From Helicobacter heilmannii (GTDB taxonomy: Bacteria; Campylobacterota; Campylobacteria; Campylobacterales; Helicobacteraceae), in the NCBI RefSeq assembly GCF_001283065.1, contig NZ_CDMK01000002.1, positions 93,362 through 130,740 on the forward strand: a stretch of 37,379 bases of DNA. The letters are read 5' to 3'. Below, piece by piece: positions 8,243 through 16,087 of the stretch. Every line of letters begins with the position of its first letter. Positions within the stretch are counted from its first letter, which is position 1. The notes beneath the pieces are model-generated. The model did not search any database. It worked only from the letters and a program-made list of their open reading frames with translations, and was not told where the DNA came from. A program made the position numbers and the translations under genes.

Positions 8243-9090
8243 AAAGCCTTAAAGTGAAAAGCCCGCATTTTAGCGCTACGCGCACGCGGATTATGGCGCA
8301 CTTCCTGCGGACTTGGGGTAATGGGCTTTTTAGTGAGCATTTCGCCATAGGTTTTGGCGTATTCTCTAAAGGCGTGCTTAACCTGTCTGTCTTCTAAAGA
8401 GTGGAAGGCAATGACACATAAAAGCGTGTCTTGCAAGGTTTTAGAATACTCTAACAAAGTTTGTAGGTTTTGCATTTCAGCATTCACCTCCATGCGAATC
8501 GCTTGAAAGACTAAGGTCGCGGGGTGCAACTTGCCCCTATGGGTGTGCTTGGCTAAAAAGTTGGCCAAATCTTGCGCCGTGTTGAAAGGCTGTTTGTGGC
8601 GTTGTTGCACGATGAGAGAGGCGATTTTTTTGTATTCCCTCACTTCGCCCGTCTGCAACACCCGTTCCAGCTCATACAGGCTATAGCCATTCACCACCTT
8701 AAACGCGTCCAAACTCTGCCCCGTGTCCATGCGCATGTCTAAGCTCAAGGCGTTAAAGCCAAAGCCCCGATTAGGGTTGTCAAGTTGTAGTGAGCTCACC
8801 CCTAAGTCGGCTAGAATGCCCTGTGGGGAGGGCAGGGTGGGTAAAATTTGAGCGAAATTACCCTGTTTGTGGGTGAAACGCTCTTTGTAGGGGGTGAGTT
8901 TGTCAAGGGCTAAAGTTTGTGCTTCTTTATCTCTATCAATGCCGACAATGTGTAAATTGGGGTAGGCTTGCAACAGGGCTAGGCTATGCCCGCCCAAACC
9001 CAAAGTGCAGTCGATTAAAATAGGCTGTGGCCTTTGGCTTAGAGGTTTGAAAAGAGCGACAACCTCTTCTAATAAAACACTTTGGTGCAT
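8221..9090 (-). CDS. rsmH: 16S rRNA m4C1402 methyltransferase RsmH (MraW)
   Basis: Methylates N4 of C1402 in the decoding centre of 16S rRNA, using S-adenosylmethionine. The 289-residue product starts MHQSVLLEEVVALFKPL, the family's characteristic opening. SAM-binding motif I (DCTLGLGGHSLALL) is near residues 28-41. Further signatures are GILADLGVSSLQLDNPNRGF near 90-110, and VIAFHSLEDRQVK, the hallmark of the family, near 243. AAAGGA lies 6 bases before the ATG. The start is only 12 bases after the 3' end of rnpB, with no promoter or terminator between them. The end overlaps the FtsL-like gene by 22 bases. Confidence 0.95.
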   Translation of the reverse strand: MHQSVLLEEVVALFKPLSQRPQPILIDCTLGLGGHSLALLQAYPNLHIVGIDRDKEAQTLALDKLTPYKERFTHKQGNFAQILPTLPSPQGILADLGVSSLQLDNPNRGFGFNALSLDMRMDTGQSLDAFKVVNGYSLYELERVLQTGEVREYKKIASLIVQQRHKQPFNTAQDLANFLAKHTHRGKLHPATLVFQAIRMEVNAEMQNLQTLLEYSKTLQDTLLCVIAFHSLEDRQVKHAFREYAKTYGEMLTKKPITPSPQEVRHNPRARSAKMRAFHFKALWCPPNP

Positions 9091-9102
9091 ATAATCCTTT
9101 AA

Positions 9103-9415
9103 GCATGGGCATAAGCCGAGTTCTGTCGAGGGTGGTTATTTATCTTGGGTGGGTTTTACAACCCACCTCTTGCGAAGTGCCTCATCAAAGACTCTACCAT
9201 ACACTTCTTGCTACAGATTGGGTTTGCCTAAGCCGACCCCAATTGCTTGGGGCGCGGTGGGCTCTTACCCCACCTTTTCACCCTTACTCTTAAAGAGCGG
9301 TTATTTTCTGTGGCACTTTCCCTTAGCTTGCGCTAGCCATCCGTTAAATGGAATCCTGTCTTTCGTAGCTCGGACTTTCCTCTTTGGTTTGACCCAAAGC
9401 AACCACCGCCCATGC
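9103..9415 (-). ncRNA. rnpB: RNase P RNA (bacterial type A)
   Basis: This is the catalytic RNA that removes 5' leaders from pre-tRNA, working with the RnpA protein. Conserved blocks seen on the minus strand: GAGGAAAGTCC at 9382-9372 (5' P4 strand), GGTAAGAGCCCACCGC around 9272-9256 (the P10-P12 specificity region), and ACAGAACTCGGCTTAT at about 9123-9108 (3' P4 strand). The ends are fixed by P1, where GCATGGGC at 9415-9408 pairs perfectly with GCCCATGC at 9110-9103. P2 is GGTGGTT with AACCACC. The length of about 313 nt is normal for the genus. It is followed 12 bases later by rsmH with no terminator, so its 3' end is probably made by processing. Confidence 0.95.
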
Positions 9416-9423
9416 AAGGCGCG

Positions 9424-9429
9424 ATTCTA
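9424..9429 (-). promoter_or_regulatory. -10 box of rnpB promoter
   Basis: TAGAAT, preceded by TGGA, lies on the minus strand. Eight bases later comes the first base of P1 (9415), which is the expected -10 to start spacing. The promoter lies against the 3' end of the decayed hxlR gene. Confidence 0.65.
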
Positions 9430-9448
9430 TCCAAAATTAGCTTAAGGT

Positions 9449-9665
9449 TTATGGAATTGACGGCCTTTGCTCTAGCGTTACCGCCCACTGGTAAAGTGCA
9501 TTGAGCGCAGGGAGCAAAGTTTTACAATTTTCGTGCAGCGAGTACTAAACTGTGGGCGGGATTGTGGGGGTGTATTTTTCTAATGATGGGTTGATCGGCT
9601 TCTAGCTCCCACAAACACTTTGTCAGCATGGTTGCCGTGATGCACACCACCTTTGCAATCCATTG
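9449..9665 (-). pseudogene. decayed HxlR-family transcription regulator (C-terminal remnant)
   Basis: Stitching frames on the minus strand recovers the C-terminal half of an HxlR winged-helix regulator. One frame gives ITATMLTKCLWELEADQPII then RKIHP (about 9640-9575). The next gives PTIPPTV-stop-YSLHE. The last gives KTLLPALNALYQWAVTLEQ up to the stop at 9449-9451. This follows the family pattern TQKMLT-LRELEADGLI-PPRVEYSLTELG-LLP-L-AL. At least one frameshift and a TAG in place of the family's Glu codon (VEYSL) are present, and the N-terminal DNA-binding half is missing. HxlR regulators often sit next to and divergent from the oxidoreductase they control, and a decayed oxidoreductase does lie divergently alongside. 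Confidence 0.7.
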
Positions 9666-9696
9666 TAGCGGATGATTTAGTTAGGGGCAGTTTTTT

Positions 9697-10646
9697 ATGA
9701 GCAGGCAAGTGCAATTCAAGCGTGTTAGAGATTGTGGATGTCAATGTTCCCGCCCCTGGTGCAGATAAAATATAAATTGCCTTTAAGGTGCTCGGGCTAA
9801 ATTGCGCAAGAGATCATGTATTGGCGGGGTGCTATATTTATCCCTATCTCCCACAATTTCCCTCCAAATTAGGCTATGAGGGGGGCGGGTGTGGTGTGTG
9901 CCGTGGGTACAAATGTGAAAAATATTCAAGCAGGCGATGCCGTGAGCGTGATCTCCAGCTTTTCTCTCACACAATACGGCACTTATACTAAAGCAGCAAA
10001 CTTGCCAGCCCACTCAGCTGTCAAACACCCGCAAAATCTTTCTTTTAAAGAGATGGTGGCAAGTTGGATGGCATTCATCAGCACCTATGGAGGGTTAGTG
10101 AAGTTTACCAAATGAAAGAGGGGGATTTTGTGGTTTTGGTGCAGCCACAAGCAACATGGCCTGTCTACGCTCCAGTTTGCCAAAATTTTAGGAGCAACCA
10201 CCATCGCCCTCACACACACGCCAAAGGGGACATTTTATTTGACAGGGGGGCGGATTTTGTGCTTGCCACACAAGAGGATGATTTAAGCAGCTGTTTAAAT
10301 GAAATTACAAGAGGGTAGGGGGTTAATCTTGTGTTTAATCCTGTGGGTGGTCCAGTGGCAACGACCCTTTTTAAAGCGATGGCTAAAAACAGGTGTTATA
10401 TCATTTATGGTGCATTGAGCCATGATAACATCGCTTGGCAAACATCTTGCATTGTAAGGGTATGAATTGTTTGAGCTCACCACAAACCCCTCAAGACTAG
10501 AAAAGGCAAAAGCCTATATCTAGAGGCCCTAGTCAGCCAAAAATTGCGCCTGAGATTGACCGCACTTTCGCCCTTACAGACATTGCCAAAGCCCACACTA
10601 TCTAGAGCAAGGCGTACAAATTAGCAAAGTCTTGGTGAAAATCTAA
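9697..10646 (+). pseudogene. decayed zinc-type alcohol dehydrogenase / quinone oxidoreductase (MDR family)
   Basis: Fragments of one MDR-family oxidoreductase appear in order but in shifting frames. The start is MSRQVQFKR, then after a shift VLEIVDVNVPAPGADKI. Next is the substrate-domain block PQFPSKLGYEG continuing as GVVCAVGTNVKNIQAGDAVS and GTYTKAANLP. The Rossmann part follows: MKEGDFVVLVQP, FAKILGATTIALTHTPK, DILFDRGADFVLATQEDD and VFNPVGGPVATTLFKAMAK. The tail is FALTDIAKAHT...QGVQISKVLVKI. Homology ends at the TAA at 10644-10646. I count at least five frame changes plus internal stops, so no active enzyme is expected. Family role: NAD(P)H-dependent reduction of quinones or aldehydes in the cytoplasm. 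Confidence 0.85.
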
Positions 10647-10667
10647 GCTGTTTACCCCTTTACAGCT
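10646..10667 (-). terminator. weak hairpin at the end of the cls-like gene
   Basis: AGCTGT (10646-10651) and ACAGCT (10662-10667) form a 6-bp stem with a 10-base loop that includes the stop codon at 10660-10662. On the minus strand a short T-rich tract (TTAGATTTT) follows. The stem is short, so this is a tentative terminator. Confidence 0.3.
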
Positions 10668-12222
10668 CATCTTCGGGCAAAATTTTAGACCAATTTTTAA
10701 TGAAGCGCAAAAAGGGGGAGGTGTCCGGGGGGGTGTTATGGCGCACCACCTGCCCGTCTTCCACTCCCTCCCATATTAATTTAGAGTGCAGGGCGTGCTT
10801 TTCTAAAATCAAGTGCCAACTACCCCTCATTTGCTCTTGCATGCGCCGTTGCAAATAGAGGGCAAAGCCGGGGTTGTCAAAGACCACGACTGACTCCGTG
10901 TTGATTTGTGCTGAGCGCGCGTCTAGGTTGAAACTGCCAATCCAAGTCAGTTGGCTATCAAAGATTAAAATCTTGCTGTGCAGAGAGTTTTTAAGCCGAC
11001 CCTTGATTTTAAAGTGCACCCCCCCCTTACGGGTGTATTTAATGTAGCGGGAGAGTTCGCTCTTGGTTTCGTAGACATTCGCCCCCGCCTTGACTAATTT
11101 TTTAGCGTATCTCTCCCACGCCCCATAGACTACAATCGCATCCGTGGAGGCGAGCGAGTTGGTGAGAATGCTAAGTTCCAATCCTTCGCTTAGTTTCTGT
11201 TGAAAGGTTTTAAGCAGAGCGGGACCGGGGATTAAATAAGATGAGGCGATGTAAAGGCTGTTGGTGGTGTGCTTTAAAATCTCTTGCAGGGCGTGGTTGA
11301 TGGGGGATGTGGGGTTTAGAGCATAGATTTTTTCAGGGCGATCGGCAATAAAGTACGCCCGCCCTAGGTAGCCCTTGTTTTGTTTATTGATGAACTTTTG
11401 GATGAAGGCTTGCACTTCCTTGTCATAGGTGCTTTGCTCGCCCAGCAAGAGTTTAGAGAGGCTCTTGGCGTAGGTTTTGGCGTATTTCTTTAGTTTTCTG
11501 TGGCTGGGCAATAAATTGGCTGGGATCGCGCCTTTAAAGTTCCAATACTCTAAAAAACTTTGCTTGGCCTTGAGACTCACCGCCCCTAAAAAGAGCGCAT
11601 CCGTGTCTAAAAAGTTTTCATCTAAATCGTTGTCAAAATAGACATCGGCGATGTTGCGTCCCCCAATCACCAACGCCACATTATCCACAATGAAAATCTT
11701 ATTGTGCATGCGCTTTTTAATGCGGTCGTAGCACGCCATCATTTCCAAATAACGCAAGCCCTTATTGCGGACATGGTAGGGGTTAAAGATCTTAACATCG
11801 ATGTTGGGGTGAGTGTTGAGCATGATGATGTCGGACATGTCCGAGTCTAGCCCATTGTCATCGATCAAAAGGCGCACCTTCACCCCCCGATTGGCCGCCT
11901 TGTAAAGCTCGGACATCATTACCCGTGAAGAAATGTCGTTCTTGTAAAGGTAGGTCTGTATGTCTATGTTGTGCGTGGCTAGGCGGATTAAGGCGATGCG
12001 TTGTAACAAGGCTCTGTCCCCATCTTGCAAAATGAAGCCCAAACTCTGCTTAGGATTTTGGTTCAAGGTTTGGGCGTACACCTGCCCTAGGAGGGTTTTT
12101 AGGGGTTGGTAACTCTCTAAAAGGTGGATGTGATCGGGGCGTTTTTTAGCGATGGTAGCAAGACAACCGCCCAAAAAGAGCGGGTATAAAAGCAAACAAA
12201 CCCACAAAAAGCGTTGCAACAA
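10660..12222 (-). CDS. phospholipase D-family cardiolipin synthase-like lipoprotein (ClsC type)
   Basis: A 520-residue protein with two PLD active-site motifs, HxKxxxxD at H173 (HNKIFIVD, followed by GGRN) and at H415 (HSKILIFD, followed by GSFN). This is the two-domain arrangement of cardiolipin synthases and related phosphatidyl transferases. The N-terminus is a lipoprotein signal with lipobox LFLGGC (Cys20), so it should be anchored in the envelope facing the periplasm. H. pylori HP0190, annotated as a cls-type protein, is the homologue I recall, and it also lies by the frd genes. The start is TTG at 12222 with AAGGG 6-7 bases upstream. It begins 9 bases after kgtP and probably ends the tpiA operon. 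Enzyme activity on phosphatidylglycerol or phosphatidylethanolamine is inferred. Confidence 0.85.
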   Translation of the reverse strand: MLQRFLWVCLLLYPLFLGGCLATIAKKRPDHIHLLESYQPLKTLLGQVYAQTLNQNPKQSLGFILQDGDRALLQRIALIRLATHNIDIQTYLYKNDISSRVMMSELYKAANRGVKVRLLIDDNGLDSDMSDIIMLNTHPNIDVKIFNPYHVRNKGLRYLEMMACYDRIKKRMHNKIFIVDNVALVIGGRNIADVYFDNDLDENFLDTDALFLGAVSLKAKQSFLEYWNFKGAIPANLLPSHRKLKKYAKTYAKSLSKLLLGEQSTYDKEVQAFIQKFINKQNKGYLGRAYFIADRPEKIYALNPTSPINHALQEILKHTTNSLYIASSYLIPGPALLKTFQQKLSEGLELSILTNSLASTDAIVVYGAWERYAKKLVKAGANVYETKSELSRYIKYTRKGGVHFKIKGRLKNSLHSKILIFDSQLTWIGSFNLDARSAQINTESVVVFDNPGFALYLQRRMQEQMRGSWHLILEKHALHSKLIWEGVEDGQVVRHNTPPDTSPFLRFIKNWSKILPEDEL

Positions 12223-12231
12223 AGCCCTTAA

Positions 12232-13479
12232 TCAGTCCAAAATGGGCTTTTTAGGCAAACACATGGCAGCGGCAAACATGCATGCCATCATCACGGCAAC
12301 ATAGGCAAAAAAGCCGTTCTCCATGTTGTAGTGCTTGAACTGCAGGGCAATGTAGGGGGTTGAGCCCCCAAAGACTGCGTTTCCCAGCGCAAAGCTAAAG
12401 CCCGTGCCAAGCGCACGCACATGCTCTGGGAATAAAGATGCCTTAAAAATTCCCGACACGGAAGTGTAGAAACTGAGGATCAAAAATAAGGTAAGCACGG
12501 CTAAAAAGGCGATGGTGGTGTTGTGGGCATACATGGACATCAGTCTAAAGATCGGGGCGATGCCAAAGAAGGCAAGGATGGTGAAGGTGAGGATCGCCCG
12601 TCTGTGGCTGATTTTATCGCCTATGTAGCCAAAGAGCGGTTGGATGAGCATGAGGATTAAAAGCCCAAAAACAAAGACATCATTCACCACAGGTTTAGCC
12701 ATGCCGGCATTTTCTAGGTAGGTTTTGGCGTAAGTGGTGATGGTGTAAAAGGCGAGCGACCCACCTGCACTGATGACAAACACAATGAAGCAGGTTTTTA
12801 AATGGGGCAAGAGGGCTTTTAAAGTCCCCCGATCTTGGTGCTCTTCTAGCTCGCTAGAGCTCTCATCCATCAAACGCCGCGCCACCAAAGAGCCCAAAGC
12901 CAGTAGTCCGCCCACCACAAATAAAATCCGCCACGCAAAGGCACTCACCTGCGCCAGGCTAAAAAACAGCATTAAAACGCTGATGCTCGCCACCGCCAAA
13001 AACTGCCCCCCGATCAGCGTGCTGTATTGAAAGGAGCTGTAAAACCCCCGATTGCCCTTGGAGCTTAGCTCGGATAAATAAGTCGCCACAATGCCATACT
13101 CCCCACCCACGCTAAGCCCCTGCACCATGCGCGCCAGCAATAAAAATAAAATCGCCAAGTCCCCCACGCTCTCTTTAGTCGGCAGGACGGCAATCATAAA
13201 AGAACCAATCGACATCAAAACCACAGACATGATCATGGACTTTTTGCGCCCGATTTTATCAGCTAGAGAGCCAAAAATCCACGAGCCTAAAGGGCGCATG
13301 AAAAAGCCGACTGCAAAGATTCCAAAGACTTGAATCTGTTGGATGATGGGGTTGCTCGACTCGCTAAAGGAGTGGGCAAAATAGGTCGCGCTGAAGGCGT
13401 AAATATAAAAATCAAACCATTCGACTAAATTGCCACTCGCCGCCGCAACGACCGAGCGGATTTTTTTACTCTGTGCCAT
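12232..13479 (-). CDS. kgtP: 2-oxoglutarate (alpha-ketoglutarate) permease, MFS
   Basis: A 415-residue inner-membrane proton symporter with twelve helices, metabolite:H+ symporter branch. Several blocks match, from memory, E. coli KgtP closely: ASGNLVEWFDFYIYAFSATY in helix 1, GSLADKIGRKKSM in the 2-3 loop, GLSVGGEYGIVATYLSE, FQYSTLIGGQFLA, and SFYTSVSGIFKASLFPEHVR near residue 345. ProP and shikimate transporters share the fold but match these blocks less well. ATG at 13479 overlaps the lpxD stop by one base (TAATG), which decides the start and implies translational coupling; an in-frame start at 13491 would overlap further and is less likely. The substrate fits an organism running a branched TCA cycle. 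Confidence 0.87.
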   Translation of the reverse strand: MAQSKKIRSVVAAASGNLVEWFDFYIYAFSATYFAHSFSESSNPIIQQIQVFGIFAVGFFMRPLGSWIFGSLADKIGRKKSMIMSVVLMSIGSFMIAVLPTKESVGDLAILFLLLARMVQGLSVGGEYGIVATYLSELSSKGNRGFYSSFQYSTLIGGQFLAVASISVLMLFFSLAQVSAFAWRILFVVGGLLALGSLVARRLMDESSSELEEHQDRGTLKALLPHLKTCFIVFVISAGGSLAFYTITTYAKTYLENAGMAKPVVNDVFVFGLLILMLIQPLFGYIGDKISHRRAILTFTILAFFGIAPIFRLMSMYAHNTTIAFLAVLTLFLILSFYTSVSGIFKASLFPEHVRALGTGFSFALGNAVFGGSTPYIALQFKHYNMENGFFAYVAVMMACMFAAAMCLPKKPILD

Positions 13480-14495
13480 TAGCGCTTCCACAACCCTTTG
13501 GCTTTGTCGATCAAACTCGGCTTTTGCTTTTTGGCAAAGCGCCTAAGCGTGGCTAGAAAGTGGTGCCACTCGTGGATCTCCATGGCTGGAATCGCCCCCG
13601 CGTAGTTGGTGTGAGAGGGTAGGTCTTTACCCACCGCCCCCTTGCCTCCAATTTGGGTAAATTCCCCGATGTGCATATGCCCCCCAGTGCCTACCTGTCC
13701 GCCTAGCACCACATTGCGCCCCATAGTTGTAGAGCCGGACAGCCCCACCTGTGAGACGATGATGGAATGTTCACCTAACACACAGTTATGTCCCACCTGT
13801 ACCAGGTTATCGATCTTTACGCCCTGCTTGATGTGGGTCGTGCCAAAGACGGCGCGGTCAATCGTGGTGTTTGCCCCGATCTCCACGAAGTCGTCAATTT
13901 GCACAATGCCCGTGTGCTCGATTTTAATATGTGCGCCAAGCTCGGTGTGTGCGTAGCCAAAGCCATCGCTGCCGATCACGCTATTAGCGTGGATGATGAC
14001 TTCATTGCCAATCTGTGTGTTTTGGTAAATGGTCACATTGGGGTAAATCTTGCAATTCTTGCCAATTTTCACCCCGTCTCCTAGAACCACATTTGCCATG
14101 ATGATCGTATTGTCCCCAATCTCCACCCCCTCGCCCACTATGACATGGGGCATGAGTGTAACATTTGCGCCCAAGTTGGGGGGGGTTTTGGTGCTGGGGG
14201 TTTTAAACATATCCACTTTAAAGGCGTGTGAGATTTTGGCAAAGGCTAGATGGGGGTTTTGCGTGATGATGGCTTGGCTGTGGGGGGGGACTTTGCTCGC
14301 ATACTCGGCACGGATGAGCACGCCGCCTGCCTTGGTGTCTTTAAGTTTTTTCACATAGGATTTTTGATCTACATAGCTTAAATGGTTGGGCGTGGCAAGC
14401 TCTAAAGGGGCAACCCCAACAATCTCAAAATCTTTAAAATTGGGGGGCAAGGTGGCCTCTATCGAATAAGTTTCTTTTAAGGCATTGAAATTCAT
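13479..14495 (-). CDS. lpxD: UDP-3-O-acyl-glucosamine N-acyltransferase LpxD
   Basis: Third step of lipid A synthesis: transfers a 3-hydroxyacyl chain from acyl-ACP to the 2-amino group of UDP-3-O-acylglucosamine, in the cytoplasm at the inner membrane. The 338-residue product has an N-terminal uridine-binding domain (about 1-100) and a long left-handed beta-helix of hexapeptide repeats (VGEGVEIGDNTIIMANVV and on). The conserved catalytic-histidine block is IDNLVQVGHNCVLGEHSI, followed by a C-terminal helix rich in Lys/Arg. ATG at 14495 follows AAGGAGCT at 5 bases and overlaps the tpiA stop (ATGA). In H. pylori, as I recall, fabI lies between tpiA and lpxD; here it does not. Confidence 0.95.
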   Translation of the reverse strand: MNFNALKETYSIEATLPPNFKDFEIVGVAPLELATPNHLSYVDQKSYVKKLKDTKAGGVLIRAEYASKVPPHSQAIITQNPHLAFAKISHAFKVDMFKTPSTKTPPNLGANVTLMPHVIVGEGVEIGDNTIIMANVVLGDGVKIGKNCKIYPNVTIYQNTQIGNEVIIHANSVIGSDGFGYAHTELGAHIKIEHTGIVQIDDFVEIGANTTIDRAVFGTTHIKQGVKIDNLVQVGHNCVLGEHSIIVSQVGLSGSTTMGRNVVLGGQVGTGGHMHIGEFTQIGGKGAVGKDLPSHTNYAGAIPAMEIHEWHHFLATLRRFAKKQKPSLIDKAKGLWKR

Positions 14496-15202
14496 GCAAG
14501 CTCCTTTGTGTGGCTGATATTGATGATATCTAATAAGGCTTGGAGGTCTAGGCACGCCTTGCCAATGAGCACGCCATCCACTTCGGGCAAGCTCAAAATA
14601 GAGTCGGCATTGCTTGCCTGCACACTGCCCCCATAGACGATTTTGACACGGGGCTTAAGGCAAGCTTTAAGCCCGCCTATAGTGCTAGCAATATCGCTAG
14701 TTTGCGCGCTTACGCCCGTGCCAATCGCCCAAATCGGTTCGTAGGCGACAATAAGCTTAGGATAGCTTAAATCCAGCCCCTCTAATTGTTTTAATAAGTG
14801 ATCCAGCACCGCTTCTTGCCCTAAATCGCGTGTGGCTAAGGGCTCACCGATGCAAAAGACGATTTGAAAGCCCTGTTTTTTAAAGAAAGCAAACTTTTCA
14901 AGGCAAAATCTAGGCTCTTCGCCCAGCAAACGCCTCTCGCTGTGTCCGATTAAAATAGAGTGGATGCCTAGCTCTTGCAGGGCGTGTAGAGTGATCTCGC
15001 CCGTGAAAGCCCCCTCAAGCGCGGGGTAGGCGTTCTGCGCGCCCACTTGCACACCAGCAGATTTACACGCCCCAAGGGTACTTAAAGGGGGGAAAAGCGT
15101 AACAAAAGGGACCAATTCTTGGGGTAAATTTTTCTTCAAATGCTCTAAATAGGGCAATAAATCAAGTGCATAGGATTTAAAATTGGCCAAGACAAATTTC
15201 AC
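14492..15202 (-). CDS. tpiA: triosephosphate isomerase
   Basis: Interconverts dihydroxyacetone phosphate and glyceraldehyde 3-phosphate. The 236-residue product has the catalytic residues in place: lysine in LANFKSYALD, histidine in ILIGHSERRLLGE, and glutamate in IVAYEPIWAIGTG, followed by phosphate-binding VKIVYGGSVQASNA. The length matches the short epsilonproteobacterial form. The start is read as GTG at 15202, giving VKFVLANFKS, because GGGAG lies 6 bases upstream and family members begin just before this block; an upstream ATG at 15235 would add 11 untypical residues. The stop overlaps the lpxD start by 4 bases. The gene leads a run tpiA-lpxD-kgtP-cls-like and is divergent from frdCAB. 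Confidence 0.95.
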   Translation of the reverse strand: MKFVLANFKSYALDLLPYLEHLKKNLPQELVPFVTLFPPLSTLGACKSAGVQVGAQNAYPALEGAFTGEITLHALQELGIHSILIGHSERRLLGEEPRFCLEKFAFFKKQGFQIVFCIGEPLATRDLGQEAVLDHLLKQLEGLDLSYPKLIVAYEPIWAIGTGVSAQTSDIASTIGGLKACLKPRVKIVYGGSVQASNADSILSLPEVDGVLIGKACLDLQALLDIINISHTKELA

Positions 15203-15217
15203 AATGTACTCCCAAAA

Positions 15218-15236
15218 TTTGCTATATCTTAGCAAA
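15218..15236 (-). promoter_or_regulatory. tpiA -10 region within a perfect TTTGCTA-N5-TAGCAAA palindrome
   Basis: Arms TTTGCTA (15218-15224) and TAGCAAA (15230-15236) surround five bases. On the minus strand the -10 box TAAGAT (15231-15226) lies inside, 24 bases before the GTG of tpiA. A regulator bound here would block or reshape the tpiA promoter. The same half-site recurs at 15270-15276 beside the frdC -10. Confidence 0.45.
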
Positions 15237-15274
15237 ACATGGCAAAAATCGCTAAAAAGTTACCATAATTTTGC

Positions 15275-15280
15275 TATCAT
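15275..15280 (+). promoter_or_regulatory. probable -10 box of frdCAB promoter
   Basis: TATCAT within TTTTGCTATCATTTTTT lies 31 bases before the frdC ATG, in the 109-base divergent gap from tpiA. It overlaps by two bases a TTTGCTA half-site (15270-15276). The ribosome site TAGGAG precedes the ATG at 15312. Confidence 0.45.
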
Positions 15281-15311
15281 TTTTTAATTGTAATCATCTT
15301 AGGAGCGTTGC

Positions 15312-16070
15312 ATGCAACAAGAGGAAATTATTGAGGGCTATTATGGCGTGGGAGCGGAGCGCAAAAAGAGCGGGATGTACGCCAAGCTTGACTTTTTGCA
15401 AAGTGCAACGGGGCTTATTCTAGCTCTGTTCATGATCGCGCATATGTTCTTTGTCAGCAGCATTTTGATCAGCGACAAGGCGATGTATGCCGTGACAAAG
15501 TTCTTTGAGGGCAGTTTGTTTGTCAAGGCAGGCGAGCCCGCGATTGTGAGCGCGGTGGCGGCTGCGGTGATCATTATTTTAGTTGTCCACGCCTTTTTAG
15601 CATTGCGTAAGTTTCCTATCAACTACAGGCAGTATAAAATCTTCCAAACCCATAAATACTTGATGAAGCATGGCGACACTAGCCTATGGATGGTACAAGT
15701 GGGCACTGGTTTTGCGATGTTCTTTTTAGCCAGTATCCACTTGTTTGTGATGCTTACCGCCCCGCACAGTATAGGACCACACGCCTCCTCCTACCGCTTT
15801 GTGAGCCAGCATTTTTGGTTGCTCTATATTTTTTTATTGATTGCGGTGGAATTGCACGGTTCAATCGGGCTTTACCGTCTCGCCATTAAATGGGGTTGGT
15901 TTAAAGACTTAGGAATCGATCAACTGCGCAAAATCAAATGGGGCATGAGCGTGTTTTTTATCGTGCTGGGATTACTCACCTATGGCTCTTATGTTAAACA
16001 CGGGATCATGCAAAAGGGTGAGATTGCGACCATGCAACAAGCCGTGCAAGCGGACGAACAACTCCATTAA
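15312..16070 (+). CDS. frdC: fumarate reductase dihaem cytochrome b subunit
   Basis: Membrane anchor that oxidises menaquinol and passes electrons to FrdB for fumarate respiration. The 252-residue product has five helices. Four axial haem ligands fall at H44 (MIAHMFF), H93 (VVHAF), H143 (SIHLF) and H182 (ELHGS). These positions equal those known for Wolinella succinogenes FrdC, as do E66 (KFFEGS) and E180 (AVELH), two glutamates studied for quinol oxidation and transmembrane proton transfer. This is therefore a dihaem quinol:fumarate reductase of the epsilon type, not the haem-less FrdCD of E. coli. It is first in the frdCAB operon, and frdA starts 17 bases later. Confidence 0.96.
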   Translation: MQQEEIIEGYYGVGAERKKSGMYAKLDFLQSATGLILALFMIAHMFFVSSILISDKAMYAVTKFFEGSLFVKAGEPAIVSAVAAAVIIILVVHAFLALRKFPINYRQYKIFQTHKYLMKHGDTSLWMVQVGTGFAMFFLASIHLFVMLTAPHSIGPHASSYRFVSQHFWLLYIFLLIAVELHGSIGLYRLAIKWGWFKDLGIDQLRKIKWGMSVFFIVLGLLTYGSYVKHGIMQKGEIATMQQAVQADEQLH

Positions 16071-16087
16071 GACTGAAGGGGATAACG

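Noticed and set aside
9451-9464. GGAATTGACGGC, resembling the conserved 16S rRNA 915-region
   Set aside because: Only about 11 bases match and no other rRNA sequence surrounds them; coincidence inside the hxlR remnant.
9465-9519. Strong hairpin (CTTTGCTC / GAGCAAAG with an inner TTACC / GGTAA stem) that could be a small RNA or terminator
   Set aside because: It lies inside the recognisable HxlR C-terminal coding remnant (ALYQWAVTLEQ), points at no gene end on the plus strand, and has no separate promoter.
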